Positions 9,036 to 17,951 of a stretch of DNA of 64,000 nt are shown piece by piece. Source of the stretch: Streptomyces caeruleatus (GTDB lineage Bacteria > Actinomycetota > Actinomycetes > Streptomycetales > Streptomycetaceae); the NCBI RefSeq assembly GCF_001514235.1, contig NZ_KQ948928.1, forward strand, positions 62,001-126,000, given 5' to 3'. The notes under the pieces were generated by a model. That model ran no database searches and was not told the origin of the DNA. It saw only the letters and a list, made by a program, of their open reading frames with translations. Position 1 is the stretch's first letter. Every line of letters begins with the position of its first letter. The position numbers and the translations under genes are program-made.

Positions 9036-11225
9036 ATGAGTGCGGAGGCCACGAATTCCGCGACGCCAGGCCCGGTAGCAGGCTCTGTGACGCCTGCGGT
9101 GCCGCGCAGGAAGGCCCGTGCCCGCCTCGACCTGCGCCGCCTCGGCCGGGCGGCGTTGCTCGGCCCCGCCTCGCGCGGCCGGCTGCCCGACGCGATCAGC
9201 CATGTCGTCGACGCCCACCGAGCCCACCACCCCGACGCGGACCTCGAACCACTGCGCCGCGCCTATGTGCTGGCCGAGTCCTCGCACCGCGGCCAGATGC
9301 GCAAGAGCGGCGAGCCGTACATCACGCACCCGCTCGCGGTGACCCTGATCCTCGCCGAACTCGGCGCCGAGACCACGACCTTGACGGCCTCTCTGCTGCA
9401 CGACACCGTCGAGGACACCGACGTGACGCTCGATCAGGTCGGCGAGCAGTTCGGCGCGGAGGTCCGCTTCCTCGTCGACGGCGTCACGAAGCTGGAGAAG
9501 GTCGACTACGGTGCCGCCGCCGAGCCCGAGACCTTCCGCAAGATGCTCGTCGCCACCGGGAACGACGTCCGCGTGATGTCGATCAAACTCGCCGACCGGC
9601 TGCACAACATGCGCACCCTCGGCGTGATGCGCCCCGAGAAACAGGCCCGCATCGCCAAGGTGACCCGTGACGTGCTCATCCCGCTGGCCGAGCGGCTCGG
9701 CGTCCAGGCGCTCAAGACGGAACTGGAAGACCTGGTCTTCGCGATCCTGCACCCCGAGGAGTACGAGCACACCCGGGAGCTGATCGTCGGCAACGCCTCA
9801 CGCGACGACGATCCGCTCGCGGAGATGGCCGACGAGATGCGCAAGGTACTGCGCGAGGCCGACATCCAGGCCGAAGTCCTCATCCGGCCGCGGCACTTCG
9901 TCTCCGTGCACCGCGTGTCCCGCAAGCGCGGCCGGCTGCGCGGCGCCGACTTCGGGCGGCTCCTGGTCCTGGTGAACGAGGACGCGGACTGTTACGGCGT
10001 GCTGGGCGAACTGCACACCTGTATGACGCCGGTCGTCTCGGAGTTCAAGGACTTCATCGCCGTACCCAAGTTCAACCTGTACCAGTCGCTGCACACGGCG
10101 GTCGCCCGCGCGGACGGCCAGGTCACCGAAGTCCTCATCCGCACCCACCAGATGCACAAGGTCGCCGAGGCCGGTGTCGTCGCGCTCGGCAATCCCTACG
10201 CCTCTCCTTCCGAGGAGCAGGCCACTGCCGGCGACGGCGAGCGCGTGGACCCCACGCGCCCCGGCTGGCTCTCCCGCCTCCTCGACTGGCAGGAGGCCGC
10301 CCCCGACCCGGACACCTTCTGGTCCACCCTGCGCGAGGACCTCGCCCAGGACCGCGAGATCACCGTCTTCCGGCCCGATGGCGGCACCCTGGGGCTGCCC
10401 GAGGGCGCGACCTGTGTGGACGCCGCCTACGCGCAGTACGGCGAGGACGCGCACGCGTGCATCGGCGCCCGCGTCAACGGCCGCCTGGCGACCCTCAGCA
10501 CCGTTCTGCGGGACGGCGACACCGTCCAGCTCCTCATGGGCCAGGACCCGGCTTCGGAGCCCTCCAGGGAGTGGCTGGAGCACGCTCACACGCCGGCTGC
10601 GCGGATCGCCATCCAGCGGTGGCTGGCCGCTCATCCCTCACAAGGGGCTGCGGAGGCCAAGGACGCCGGGGTGGCCTTCCGGGGGGCGGCGGACGGGGGC
10701 ATGAACCAGACGGCTGCCTCGGAGGGGGCCGCCGTGCGGCTGGGGGCGGAGGGCCCGGTCGGCCGGTCCGAGGGCGGTGACGTACTCGTCGACCGTCCTG
10801 GCGCGACCGTACGCCTCGCCGGCTGCTGCACCCCCGTACCGCCCGACGAGGTCACCGGATTCGCCGTGCGCGGGGGAGTGGTGACGGTCCATCGAGTCGA
10901 GTGCTCCGCGGTCACGCGTATGAAGGGCACCGGGCGCGCGGAGGTCGGCGTGCGCTGGGGGGAGATCACCGAGTGCCGGGTCACCCTGGTCGCCGAATCG
11001 TTCGTTCGCCCCCACCTCCTGGCGGACCTCACGGAGGCCATGGCCCTGGAGGGCGCGGAGATCGTCTCGGCGACGGTCGAACCCCCGACGCAACAGCGCG
11101 TGCGCCACACCTACACCGTCCAACTGCCGGACGCGGCGCTGCTGCCGGGGCTCATGCGGGCGATGCGGAACGTGGGGGGCGTGTACGACGTGAGCCGGGC
11201 GCAGCCGCAGACCCAGGGGGCGTGA
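9036..11225 (+). CDS. rshA: RelA/SpoT homologue with intact hydrolase and atypical synthetase domain
   Basis: A 729-residue protein with the full long-RSH layout: HD hydrolase (about 60-250, with HDTVED at 122-127 and the distal ADRLHNMRT), synthetase (about 290-410), TGS (about 440-500), a Cys-containing segment (AGCCTPVPPDEV, near 595) and ACT (about 645-725). The hydrolase motifs are canonical. The synthetase region retains FKDFIAVPKFNLYQSLHT and EVLIRT but lacks the usual DL.G.R core and the AEYG..AHW motif (here AEAGVVALG). The ATG at 9036 follows GGAGG by five bases. Streptomyces has two long RSH proteins; this one fits RshA rather than RelA. It would set (p)ppGpp levels, mainly by degradation (inference). 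Confidence 0.88.
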   Translation: MSAEATNSATPGPVAGSVTPAVPRRKARARLDLRRLGRAALLGPASRGRLPDAISHVVDAHRAHHPDADLEPLRRAYVLAESSHRGQMRKSGEPYITHPLAVTLILAELGAETTTLTASLLHDTVEDTDVTLDQVGEQFGAEVRFLVDGVTKLEKVDYGAAAEPETFRKMLVATGNDVRVMSIKLADRLHNMRTLGVMRPEKQARIAKVTRDVLIPLAERLGVQALKTELEDLVFAILHPEEYEHTRELIVGNASRDDDPLAEMADEMRKVLREADIQAEVLIRPRHFVSVHRVSRKRGRLRGADFGRLLVLVNEDADCYGVLGELHTCMTPVVSEFKDFIAVPKFNLYQSLHTAVARADGQVTEVLIRTHQMHKVAEAGVVALGNPYASPSEEQATAGDGERVDPTRPGWLSRLLDWQEAAPDPDTFWSTLREDLAQDREITVFRPDGGTLGLPEGATCVDAAYAQYGEDAHACIGARVNGRLATLSTVLRDGDTVQLLMGQDPASEPSREWLEHAHTPAARIAIQRWLAAHPSQGAAEAKDAGVAFRGAADGGMNQTAASEGAAVRLGAEGPVGRSEGGDVLVDRPGATVRLAGCCTPVPPDEVTGFAVRGGVVTVHRVECSAVTRMKGTGRAEVGVRWGEITECRVTLVAESFVRPHLLADLTEAMALEGAEIVSATVEPPTQQRVRHTYTVQLPDAALLPGLMRAMRNVGGVYDVSRAQPQTQGA

Positions 11226-11383
11226 GTAGGGAGCGTACGCGGGGGCGTGGGGATGTGAGGGTGCGACGCGGGGGCGTGAAGCCACGGGGTGCTCCAGCGG
11301 CTGCACCCACCTGACATACCCGTTCGAGTGGGCCGGTCGCGCGTCGTCGACGCCTCGCACGCGCGCGCTGATAGCCGTGGTGC

Positions 11384-13093
11384 ATGCTGCTCACCCCCCG
11401 CACCGAGGCTCAGCGACCAGTCCCTGGCGCTCCTCGCACCCGTCCCGGAACCCGTCGACGGGCCCAGGCGTCCGCCCTGGTCGCCCTCGCCGCGTCCTTC
11501 GGCCTCCTCGCCGCGAGCGCCCCGGCCGAACCCCTGGGCGTCGGCGACCGCCTCTTCCCGCACCTGGGCAACCCCGGCTACGACGTGGCCTCGTACGACC
11601 TCGCCTTCACCTACTCCGGCACGAACAGCAAACCCCTCCAGGCCGTCACCACGATCGACGCCTGGACGACGAAGGACCTGGACCGCGTCAACCTGGACTT
11701 CGCCCACGGCAAGGTCGAGTCCGTCGAGGTCGACGGGACGCCCGCGACGTTCCGCAGCGCCGGTGAGGACCTGGTCGTCACGCCCGAGGAGCCGTTGGCC
11801 GACGGCAGCTGGACGCAGATCACCGTGCGGCACACCAGCGACCCCGTGTACGGCAAGACCCGGGAGGGCGGCTGGGTGCGGACCACGGACGGCCTCGCCA
11901 TGGCCAACCAGGCTGACGCCGCCCATGTCGTGTTCCCGTGCAACGACCACCCCTCCGACAAGGCGATGTTCACCATCCGGGTCACCGCCCCCAACGGCTA
12001 CACAGCCGTCGCCAACGGCCTGCCGACCGGCGTGGACCGCGCGGGCGGCTCGACGACCTGGACGTACCGCACCCGGCACCCCATGGCCACCGAACTCGCC
12101 CAGGTGTCCATCGGCCGCTCCGAGATCGTGCACCGCACCGGGCCGCACGGACTGCCCCTCCGGGACGTCGTGCCCGCCAAGGACCGCAAGCAGCTCGAAC
12201 CGTGGCTGAAGAAGACCCCGGGCCAGATCTCCTGGATGGAGAGCAAGGTCGGGCGCTACCCCTTCGAGACGTACGGCCTGCTCATGGCCGATGCCGCCAC
12301 CGGTTTCGAACTCGAGACGCAGACGCTCTCCCTCTTCGAGCGAGACCTCTTCACCGAGTCCGCCTTCCCGAAGTGGTACATCGAGTCGATCATGGTGCAT
12401 GAGCTGGCGCACCAGTGGTTCGGCGACAGCGTCAGCCCGCGCGCCTGGTCCGACCTGTGGCTCAGCGAGGGGCACGCCACCTGGTACGAGACCCTGTACG
12501 CGGCAGAGAAGGCGGGCCGGCCGATGGAGGCGCGGATGAAGGCCGCGTACGCCGCCTCCGACCGCTGGCGTGCGGCCGGCGGGCCTCCGGCGGCGCCCAA
12601 GGTGGCGGCCGCCGGCCAGAAGAACGGGATCTTCCGGCCGAACGTCTACGACGGCGCGTCCCTGGTCCTGTACGCCCTCCGCCAGGAGATCGGCGCCCCG
12701 GCGTTCGAGCGCCTGGAACGCGCCTGGGTGCAGCGCTACAAGGACCGTTCCGCCACCACCGCGGACTTCGTCGCGCTGGCGGAGGACATCTCCGGACGCC
12801 ACCTCGACGGCTTCATGCACGCCTGGCTGTACGGCGAGAAGACCCCGCCGATGCCCGGCAAGCCGGAGTGGAAGCCGGCGGACCCGACGAAGCCGGCCGG
12901 GCAGACGGCAAGCGGGAAGACGGCTGGAAAGAAGGCCGGTAAGAAGGTCAGTAAGACGGCCGCCGGCAAGACGGCCGCCGGCAAGACGGCCGCCGGCAAG
13001 ACGGCCGCCGGCAAGACGGCCGCCGGCAAGACGGCCGCCGGCAAGACGGCCGCCGGCAAGACGGCCGCCGGGAAGAAGGCGACCGGCGAATAA
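11384..13093 (+). CDS. Secreted M1-family metallopeptidase with KTAAG-repeat tail
   Basis: A 569-residue protein. Residues 1-45 look like a long signal peptide (arginine-rich, then ALVALAASFGLLAASAPA). The gluzincin zinc site is complete: HELAH at 339-343 with the third ligand Glu near 362 in WLSEGH. The M1 exopeptidase motif GAMEN is not present; ATGFELETQ near residue 307 occupies that place. The C-terminus is a lysine/alanine tail with eight perfect KTAAG repeats (524-563), reminiscent of cell-wall- or nucleic-acid-binding tails. It is probably an extracellular or wall-associated peptidase. Confidence 0.88.
   Translation: MLLTPRTEAQRPVPGAPRTRPGTRRRAQASALVALAASFGLLAASAPAEPLGVGDRLFPHLGNPGYDVASYDLAFTYSGTNSKPLQAVTTIDAWTTKDLDRVNLDFAHGKVESVEVDGTPATFRSAGEDLVVTPEEPLADGSWTQITVRHTSDPVYGKTREGGWVRTTDGLAMANQADAAHVVFPCNDHPSDKAMFTIRVTAPNGYTAVANGLPTGVDRAGGSTTWTYRTRHPMATELAQVSIGRSEIVHRTGPHGLPLRDVVPAKDRKQLEPWLKKTPGQISWMESKVGRYPFETYGLLMADAATGFELETQTLSLFERDLFTESAFPKWYIESIMVHELAHQWFGDSVSPRAWSDLWLSEGHATWYETLYAAEKAGRPMEARMKAAYAASDRWRAAGGPPAAPKVAAAGQKNGIFRPNVYDGASLVLYALRQEIGAPAFERLERAWVQRYKDRSATTADFVALAEDISGRHLDGFMHAWLYGEKTPPMPGKPEWKPADPTKPAGQTASGKTAGKKAGKKVSKTAAGKTAAGKTAAGKTAAGKTAAGKTAAGKTAAGKTAAGKKATGE
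12953..13072 (+). repeat. Eight tandem 15-bp repeats encoding KTAAG
   Basis: The unit AAGACGGCCGCCGGC is repeated eight times head-to-tail in frame, identical except for the last base of the final copy. Such identity at the DNA level points to recent slippage or gene conversion, and copy number is likely to vary between strains. Confidence 0.95.
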
Positions 13094-13284
13094 GGCGGTG
13101 ACGAGACGGGCCGTGCCGTGCGACCATCTTCAGGTCGGCACGGCACGGTGCGCGGGAATCTCCCGGGGTCCTCGTGCGTTGTGGGTAGTGACGGAAAGTT
13201 TCCGGCCGCTACGGACCTGCTCCGAAGGGCCAGAACCACTGCCGCCGTCGCCGCACACGGATTCCCCATCGACGTAAGGACCCA

Positions 13285-14781
13285 ATGACCTCCTCTTCTT
13301 CTTCCCCTTCCCAGGACACGCAGCGCTTCGCGCACACCTATCCCGAAGGTCTTCGGGCCGATGCCCTGATGGAAGAGGACGTCGCCTGGAGCCACGAGAT
13401 CGACGGAGACCGGGACGGCGACCAGTTCGACCGCTCCGAGCGCGCGGCTCTGCGCCGCGTCGCAGGCCTCTCCACCGAGCTCGAGGACGTCACCGAGGTC
13501 GAGTACCGCCAGCTCCGCCTGGAGCGGGTCGTGCTCGTCGGTGTCTGGACCTCCGGGACCGTGCAGGACGCGGACAACTCCCTCGCGGAGCTCGCCGCCC
13601 TCGCGGAGACCGCGGGCGCACTCGTGCTCGACGGCGTGATCCAGCGCCGAGACAAGCCCGACGCGGCCACCTTCATCGGTTCCGGCAAGGCCCTGGAGCT
13701 GCGCGACATCGTCGTCGAGTCCGGCGCCGACACCGTCATCTGTGACGGTGAGCTCAGCCCGGGCCAGCTCATCGCCCTCGAAGACGTCGTCAAGGTCAAG
13801 GTCATCGACCGTACGGCCCTGATCCTCGACATCTTCGCCCAGCACGCCAAGTCCCGAGAGGGCAAGGCGCAGGTCGCGCTCGCGCAGATGCAGTACATGC
13901 TGCCGAGGCTGCGAGGCTGGGGTCAGTCGCTGTCCCGGCAGATGGGCGGCGGCAAGGGCGGCGGCCTCGCCACCCGTGGTCCCGGTGAGACCAAGATCGA
14001 GACTGACCGGCGTCGTATCCGCGAGAAGATGGCGAAGATGCGCCGGGAGATCGCGGACATGAAGACCGGCCGCGAGATCAAGCGCCAGGAGCGCAAGCGC
14101 CACAAGGTGCCCTCGGTCGCCATCGCGGGCTACACCAACGCCGGCAAGTCCTCCCTGCTCAACCGCCTCACGGGCGCGGGCGTGCTGGTCGAGAACGCCC
14201 TGTTCGCGACCCTCGACCCGACCGTGCGCCGGGCCGAGACCCCGGGCGGACGGCTGTACACGCTGGCCGACACGGTCGGCTTCGTACGCCACCTGCCGCA
14301 CCACCTGGTCGAGGCGTTCCGCTCCACCATGGAGGAGGTCGGCGAGTCCGACCTGATCCTGCACGTGGTGGACGGCTCGCACCCGAACCCGGAGGAGCAG
14401 CTGGCCGCCGTACGCGAGGTGATCAGGGACGTCGGCGCGACCGACGTACCGGAGATCGTCGTGATCAACAAGGCGGACGCGGCCGATCCGCTGACGCTCC
14501 AGCGGCTGATGCGGATCGAGAAGCGCTCCATCGCGGTCTCGGCCCGCACCGGCCAGGGCATCGACGAGCTGCTCGCGCTCATCGACGACGAGCTGCCCCG
14601 CCCGTCCGTTGAGATCGAGGCGCTCGTGCCGTACACGCACGGCAAGCTGGTCGCCCGCGCCCACACCGAGGGCGAGGTGATCTCCGAGGAACACACCCCG
14701 GAGGGCACGCTGCTCAAGGTGCGGGTGCACGAGGAACTGGCGGCGGATCTCGCGCCGTACGTTCCGGCTCCGACCGCCTGA
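13285..14781 (+). CDS. hflX: GTPase HflX, ribosome-splitting factor
   Basis: A 498-residue GTPase with an N-terminal HflX domain (GSGKALELRDIV near residue 132), a coiled linker containing the glycine-rich GGGKGGGLATRGPGETK, and a G domain (GYTNAGKSSLLN, DTVGFVRHLPH, NKAD). HflX proteins bind 50S or 70S ribosomes and rescue stalled or heat-damaged ribosomes. The extended N-terminus (about 65 residues) is characteristic of actinomycete versions. AAGGA precedes the ATG. A long hairpin follows the gene. Confidence 0.95.
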   Translation: MTSSSSSPSQDTQRFAHTYPEGLRADALMEEDVAWSHEIDGDRDGDQFDRSERAALRRVAGLSTELEDVTEVEYRQLRLERVVLVGVWTSGTVQDADNSLAELAALAETAGALVLDGVIQRRDKPDAATFIGSGKALELRDIVVESGADTVICDGELSPGQLIALEDVVKVKVIDRTALILDIFAQHAKSREGKAQVALAQMQYMLPRLRGWGQSLSRQMGGGKGGGLATRGPGETKIETDRRRIREKMAKMRREIADMKTGREIKRQERKRHKVPSVAIAGYTNAGKSSLLNRLTGAGVLVENALFATLDPTVRRAETPGGRLYTLADTVGFVRHLPHHLVEAFRSTMEEVGESDLILHVVDGSHPNPEEQLAAVREVIRDVGATDVPEIVVINKADAADPLTLQRLMRIEKRSIAVSARTGQGIDELLALIDDELPRPSVEIEALVPYTHGKLVARAHTEGEVISEEHTPEGTLLKVRVHEELAADLAPYVPAPTA

Positions 14782-14817
14782 GCTGTGCCGTAGATACGCC
14801 AGCCACTGCGCCGTAGA

Positions 14818-14864
14818 TACGCCGAAGGCCCGCCCTCTGCGTGAGGGGGCGGGCCTTCGGCGTA
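14818..14864. terminator. Bidirectional hairpin terminator after hflX
   Basis: Perfect 18-base arms (14818-14835 and 14847-14864) around an 11-base loop separate convergent hflX and the first lipoprotein protease gene. The outer part of the stem lies in a short direct repeat containing GCCGTAGATACGCC, which also occurs about 22 bases earlier. Confidence 0.85.
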
Positions 14865-14874
14865 TGCGCGGGTG

Positions 14875-16086
14875 TCAGCGACCGCCGTACGTCTTGCTCA
14901 TGTACTGGTACACCGACTCGGCACCCGCTCCCAGCTGCGGGCCCGCGAGCCAGGTGTTGTCCTCAGGGCCGATCGACGTGTTCGACACCAGCTTGGTCTC
15001 GCCGTCCACCACCCGGAACCAGCCGCCACCGGACGAACCGCCGGTCATGGTGCAGCCGATGCGGTACATCGTCGGCAGGGTCGTGCTCAGCGAGAACCGG
15101 CCCGGCTGGTCGAGGCACTTGAACATCCGCAGACCGTTGTACGGCGGCGCCGCCGGGTAGCCCCAGGCGCCCATCGTGCCGGCCTCGGTCGCCGACGGCG
15201 CGGAGAAGTCCACGTCGAGGGCGGCGCCGACCGTCTCCTCGAGCGACTTGGAACCCTGCTCCGGCTTCACATGCAGCACGGAGTAGTCGTACGCGGCACC
15301 CGCGCCACCGGTCTCCGAACCGCCCTGGATCCACTCGTTGGACGTCGAGACCCAGTCCGCCCACCAGTTGCCGTACGGGGCGATCTCGGTGGTGTTCGCG
15401 TTGCTCAACTGCGCCGCGGACTTGCCGAGGTCGTTGTACGCCGGGACGAAGACGATGTTGCGGTACCAGCCGCCGTTGCCACCGGCGTGCACACAGTGGC
15501 CGGCTGTCCACACGAGGTTGGACTTGCCGGGGTGGTTGACGTCCTTGATGACCGTGCCGGAGCAGACGGCAGGGCCGTCGGGGGAGTCGAAGAAGACCTT
15601 GCCGACCGGGGCCGCGTTGTCGTGGTACGGCGTCTTCTCGGCCGTGGCCTGCACGGGGGCGGGCTCCGGATCGCTCAGGCCCTGGTCGGCGGAGGCGTCC
15701 TGCGTGGTGACCGTCTTGTTGGCCTCCTTGGCGGACTGCATCCGATCGGGCTTCCAGAGGCCCTCGATCACCGGGTTGACGAAGTCCTTGGCCTCACTCA
15801 GCCACTTGTCCTTGTCCCAGTCCTTCCAGCCGCCGCTGGTCCACTTGTCGACATCGATGCCGTGCTCCTTGAGCTTGTCCGCGATGTCGGTCGGGATCTG
15901 GATCTTGCCGTCGCCGATTCCGTCGGCGGCCTGGGACGCGGCGGCATCGGCCTTGTCGCTCGCCGCCTGCTCCACCGAGCCGCCACAGGCGGTCGCGGTG
16001 AGCGTGAGGGCGGCGACGAGGCCTGTGGCAGCGAGGGCGGAGCGCCGCCTGCGGCGTGGAGCTGTGGGCATGTGTGTGGAACGCAT
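14875..16086 (-). CDS. Trypsin-like serine protease, putative lipoprotein (paralogue A)
   Basis: A 403-residue exported protein. After a twin-arginine-like basic start there is a hydrophobic signal ending ATAC (Cys34), a slightly weak lipobox. Residues 61-116 form a Trp/Lys/Asp-rich module (KEHGIDVDKW ... NPVIEGLW) shared with paralogue B. The catalytic triad is visible: His197 in WTAGHC, Asp267 in YDYSVLHV and Ser352 in GGSSGGGW. It resembles V8-like/trypsin-like extracellular peptidases. It is 38% to 50% similar by eye to the neighbour at 16378, so the pair is an old tandem duplication. Confidence 0.85.
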   Translation of the reverse strand: MRSTHMPTAPRRRRRSALAATGLVAALTLTATACGGSVEQAASDKADAAASQAADGIGDGKIQIPTDIADKLKEHGIDVDKWTSGGWKDWDKDKWLSEAKDFVNPVIEGLWKPDRMQSAKEANKTVTTQDASADQGLSDPEPAPVQATAEKTPYHDNAAPVGKVFFDSPDGPAVCSGTVIKDVNHPGKSNLVWTAGHCVHAGGNGGWYRNIVFVPAYNDLGKSAAQLSNANTTEIAPYGNWWADWVSTSNEWIQGGSETGGAGAAYDYSVLHVKPEQGSKSLEETVGAALDVDFSAPSATEAGTMGAWGYPAAPPYNGLRMFKCLDQPGRFSLSTTLPTMYRIGCTMTGGSSGGGWFRVVDGETKLVSNTSIGPEDNTWLAGPQLGAGAESVYQYMSKTYGGR

Positions 16087-16228
16087 GGTGCGGTAACCCC
16101 CGTTGAAGCGTGCTGAGCTGAGCTGTGGTGCCTGATGTCAGGCACCGATCACGAACGTCGGTACGGGTCGCTAGGCCAGGTACTGGTCATGGAGGGGCCG
16201 TGCACGCTCTCGTGTCGACCCCTCGGAC

Positions 16229-16260
16229 GCGACACCCCACTATGCCCGGGGAGTTGAGGG
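16229..16260 (-). promoter_or_regulatory. Candidate promoter element upstream of protease A
   Basis: Read on the minus strand, this contains AACTCCC followed by GCATAGTG, about 150 bases before the start codon. The same pair of motifs occurs upstream of paralogue B (17702-17730), where the region between them differs in length. The shared GCATAGTG core suggests conserved regulation of the two proteases. Confidence 0.35.
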
Positions 16261-16377
16261 TGAACGGCGGTGAGGCGGTGAAGGTTTCTCCCCCGCCCCA
16301 CCGCCGCCGATGCCCAAGGTGCCGCGGTCAGTTTCAGCCGCCGGCTTCCGGTTCAGCCACGGGGCTTCCGGCCGACG

Positions 16378-17598
16378 TCACTGACCGGCGAACTTGTCGC
16401 TCACCTTGTCGAAGATGCCGTTGGCCTCCTTGCCCAGCCGCGGGCCCGCCAGCCAGCCCGACTCCACCGGGCCGATGGAGGTGTTGGAGACCAGCGCAGG
16501 CTTGCCGTCCGAGCCCTTCGCGACCCAGCCGCCGCCAGAAGAACCGCCGGTCATGGTGCAGCCGATGCGGTACATCGTCGGGTCCGATGCCTTGAGCGAC
16601 AGCCTGCCCGGCTTGTCCTGGCACTGGTACAGCTTCTGGCCGTCGAACGGCGCGGCCGCCGGATAGCCGATCGCCTTGATGCTGTCCACGTCGGGGACAG
16701 CGGGCGCGTTGAAGTCCACCGGCAGGGCCGAACCGACCATCTCCTCCAGGGACTTGCCGTTGCTGCCCTCCTCCGGCTTCACATGCAGCACGGCGAAGTC
16801 GTACGACGCACCGTCCCCGCCCGTCGCACCGCCCTGCGCGATCCACTGGTCCGAGGTCTGCGCCCAGTCGGCCCACCAGACGCCGTACGGAGCGACCTGC
16901 TCCCGCTTGGCGTTCTTGATCTCCGCGGCCGACATGCCCGCGTCGTTGTAGGACGGCACGAACGCGATGTTGCGGTACCAGCCGCCGCTCTTGCCGGCGT
17001 GCACGCAGTGACCGGCCGTCCAGACCATGTTGGACTTCCCGGGGTTGGCCGGGTCCTGAACGACCGTCGCCGAGCAGACCATCGTGCCTTCGGGGGAGTC
17101 GAAGAACACCTTGCCCGCCTCGGGCGCGTTGGCGTGGTACGACGTCGGCACGGCCTGGGCGTCCACGGGCTCCGGCGTCGGGTCGGTCACACCCTGGTCA
17201 CCGGAGAGGTCGCTGTCGTCGACGCCCCGGTCCGGATCCTCGGCGTCCCGCATACGGTCCGGGTCCCACAGCCCCTCGATGATCGGGTTGACGTAGTCCT
17301 GCGCCTCGCGGAGCCAGTCGTCCTTGTCCCACTGCTTCCAGGCGCCGTCCTTCCACTTGTCGATGTCGATCCCGTGCTCTTTGAGCTTGTCCTTGATGTC
17401 GTCCGGGATCGTGATCTTGCCCTCGCCCCCGGCCGCCGCGGACGGGGTGGCCGCGCCGCCGGCCTCGGCGTCCCCCGACTCGCAGGCCGTGACGGTGAAG
17501 GCCAGCGCCGCGGCCAGCGCGACCACGGGGAGCGGGGAGGTTGTGCGGCGCGTGTTCCTCCCTCGACGAGCGGTGAACGACGGCCGTATCGAACGCAT
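16378..17598 (-). CDS. Trypsin-like serine protease, putative lipoprotein (paralogue B)
   Basis: A 406-residue paralogue of the preceding protease. A good lipobox (VTAC) follows the hydrophobic signal. The Trp-rich module (KEHGIDIDKW ... NPIIEGLW) and the triad (WTAGHC, YDFAVLHV, GGSSGGGW) are all conserved. GGGGGAG precedes the ATG at 17598. The two genes are separated by 291 bases with their own candidate promoter, so they are probably independently transcribed. The linkers between module and protease domain (the Asp-rich DRGVDDSDLSGDQGVTDP stretch here) diverge, which suggests separate substrates or partners. Confidence 0.85.
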   Translation of the reverse strand: MRSIRPSFTARRGRNTRRTTSPLPVVALAAALAFTVTACESGDAEAGGAATPSAAAGGEGKITIPDDIKDKLKEHGIDIDKWKDGAWKQWDKDDWLREAQDYVNPIIEGLWDPDRMRDAEDPDRGVDDSDLSGDQGVTDPTPEPVDAQAVPTSYHANAPEAGKVFFDSPEGTMVCSATVVQDPANPGKSNMVWTAGHCVHAGKSGGWYRNIAFVPSYNDAGMSAAEIKNAKREQVAPYGVWWADWAQTSDQWIAQGGATGGDGASYDFAVLHVKPEEGSNGKSLEEMVGSALPVDFNAPAVPDVDSIKAIGYPAAAPFDGQKLYQCQDKPGRLSLKASDPTMYRIGCTMTGGSSGGGWVAKGSDGKPALVSNTSIGPVESGWLAGPRLGKEANGIFDKVSDKFAGQ

Positions 17599-17951
17599 GA
17601 TCTGACTCCCCCTGGGGTGACGGTACTTGGCGCCGCGGCTGTGCGCTCCCGTGGATCCATCGCTGGTCCGGCGGGGTCACGGCGCGTTGGGACGGCACCA
17701 CACACTATGCGCTCGCTGTGGGGGAGTTCCGACGGAACGGCAACGGTTCCGTCACGGCAAGGATCTTGAAGCAACCCGTAACCCGCGTAACGGTCCGGGG
17801 TTGGTAGCGGTGGGGGGCCTGCTGTCTGTGTGCGGTCCCCAGTGCCCAGTTCCCCGGAGTTTCGAGTGGACGCTCGCGGGGCTTCGTATGTCGGGTCGGG
17901 CGAGGATGCGAGAGGCCTGCTCGCCCCTGGACAGCGGGAGGACAGGGAGCC
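17599..17951. other. Divergent intergenic region with 8-bp inverted repeat
   Basis: This 353-base region separates protease B (minus) from the aminotransferase (plus). It holds the GCATAGTG element on the minus strand (17703-17710) and a perfect inverted repeat, GACGGAAC at 17731-17738 and GTTCCGTC at 17746-17753, with a 7-base spacer, a possible operator. No sequence resembling an iron box was found, although the plus-strand genes are siderophore-type. Confidence 0.5.

Noticed and set aside
17599..17951. Iron box ahead of the siderophore-type genes
   Set aside because: I looked for TTAGG/CCTAA-type sequences and found none. The 8-base dyad at 17731 does not resemble an iron box.
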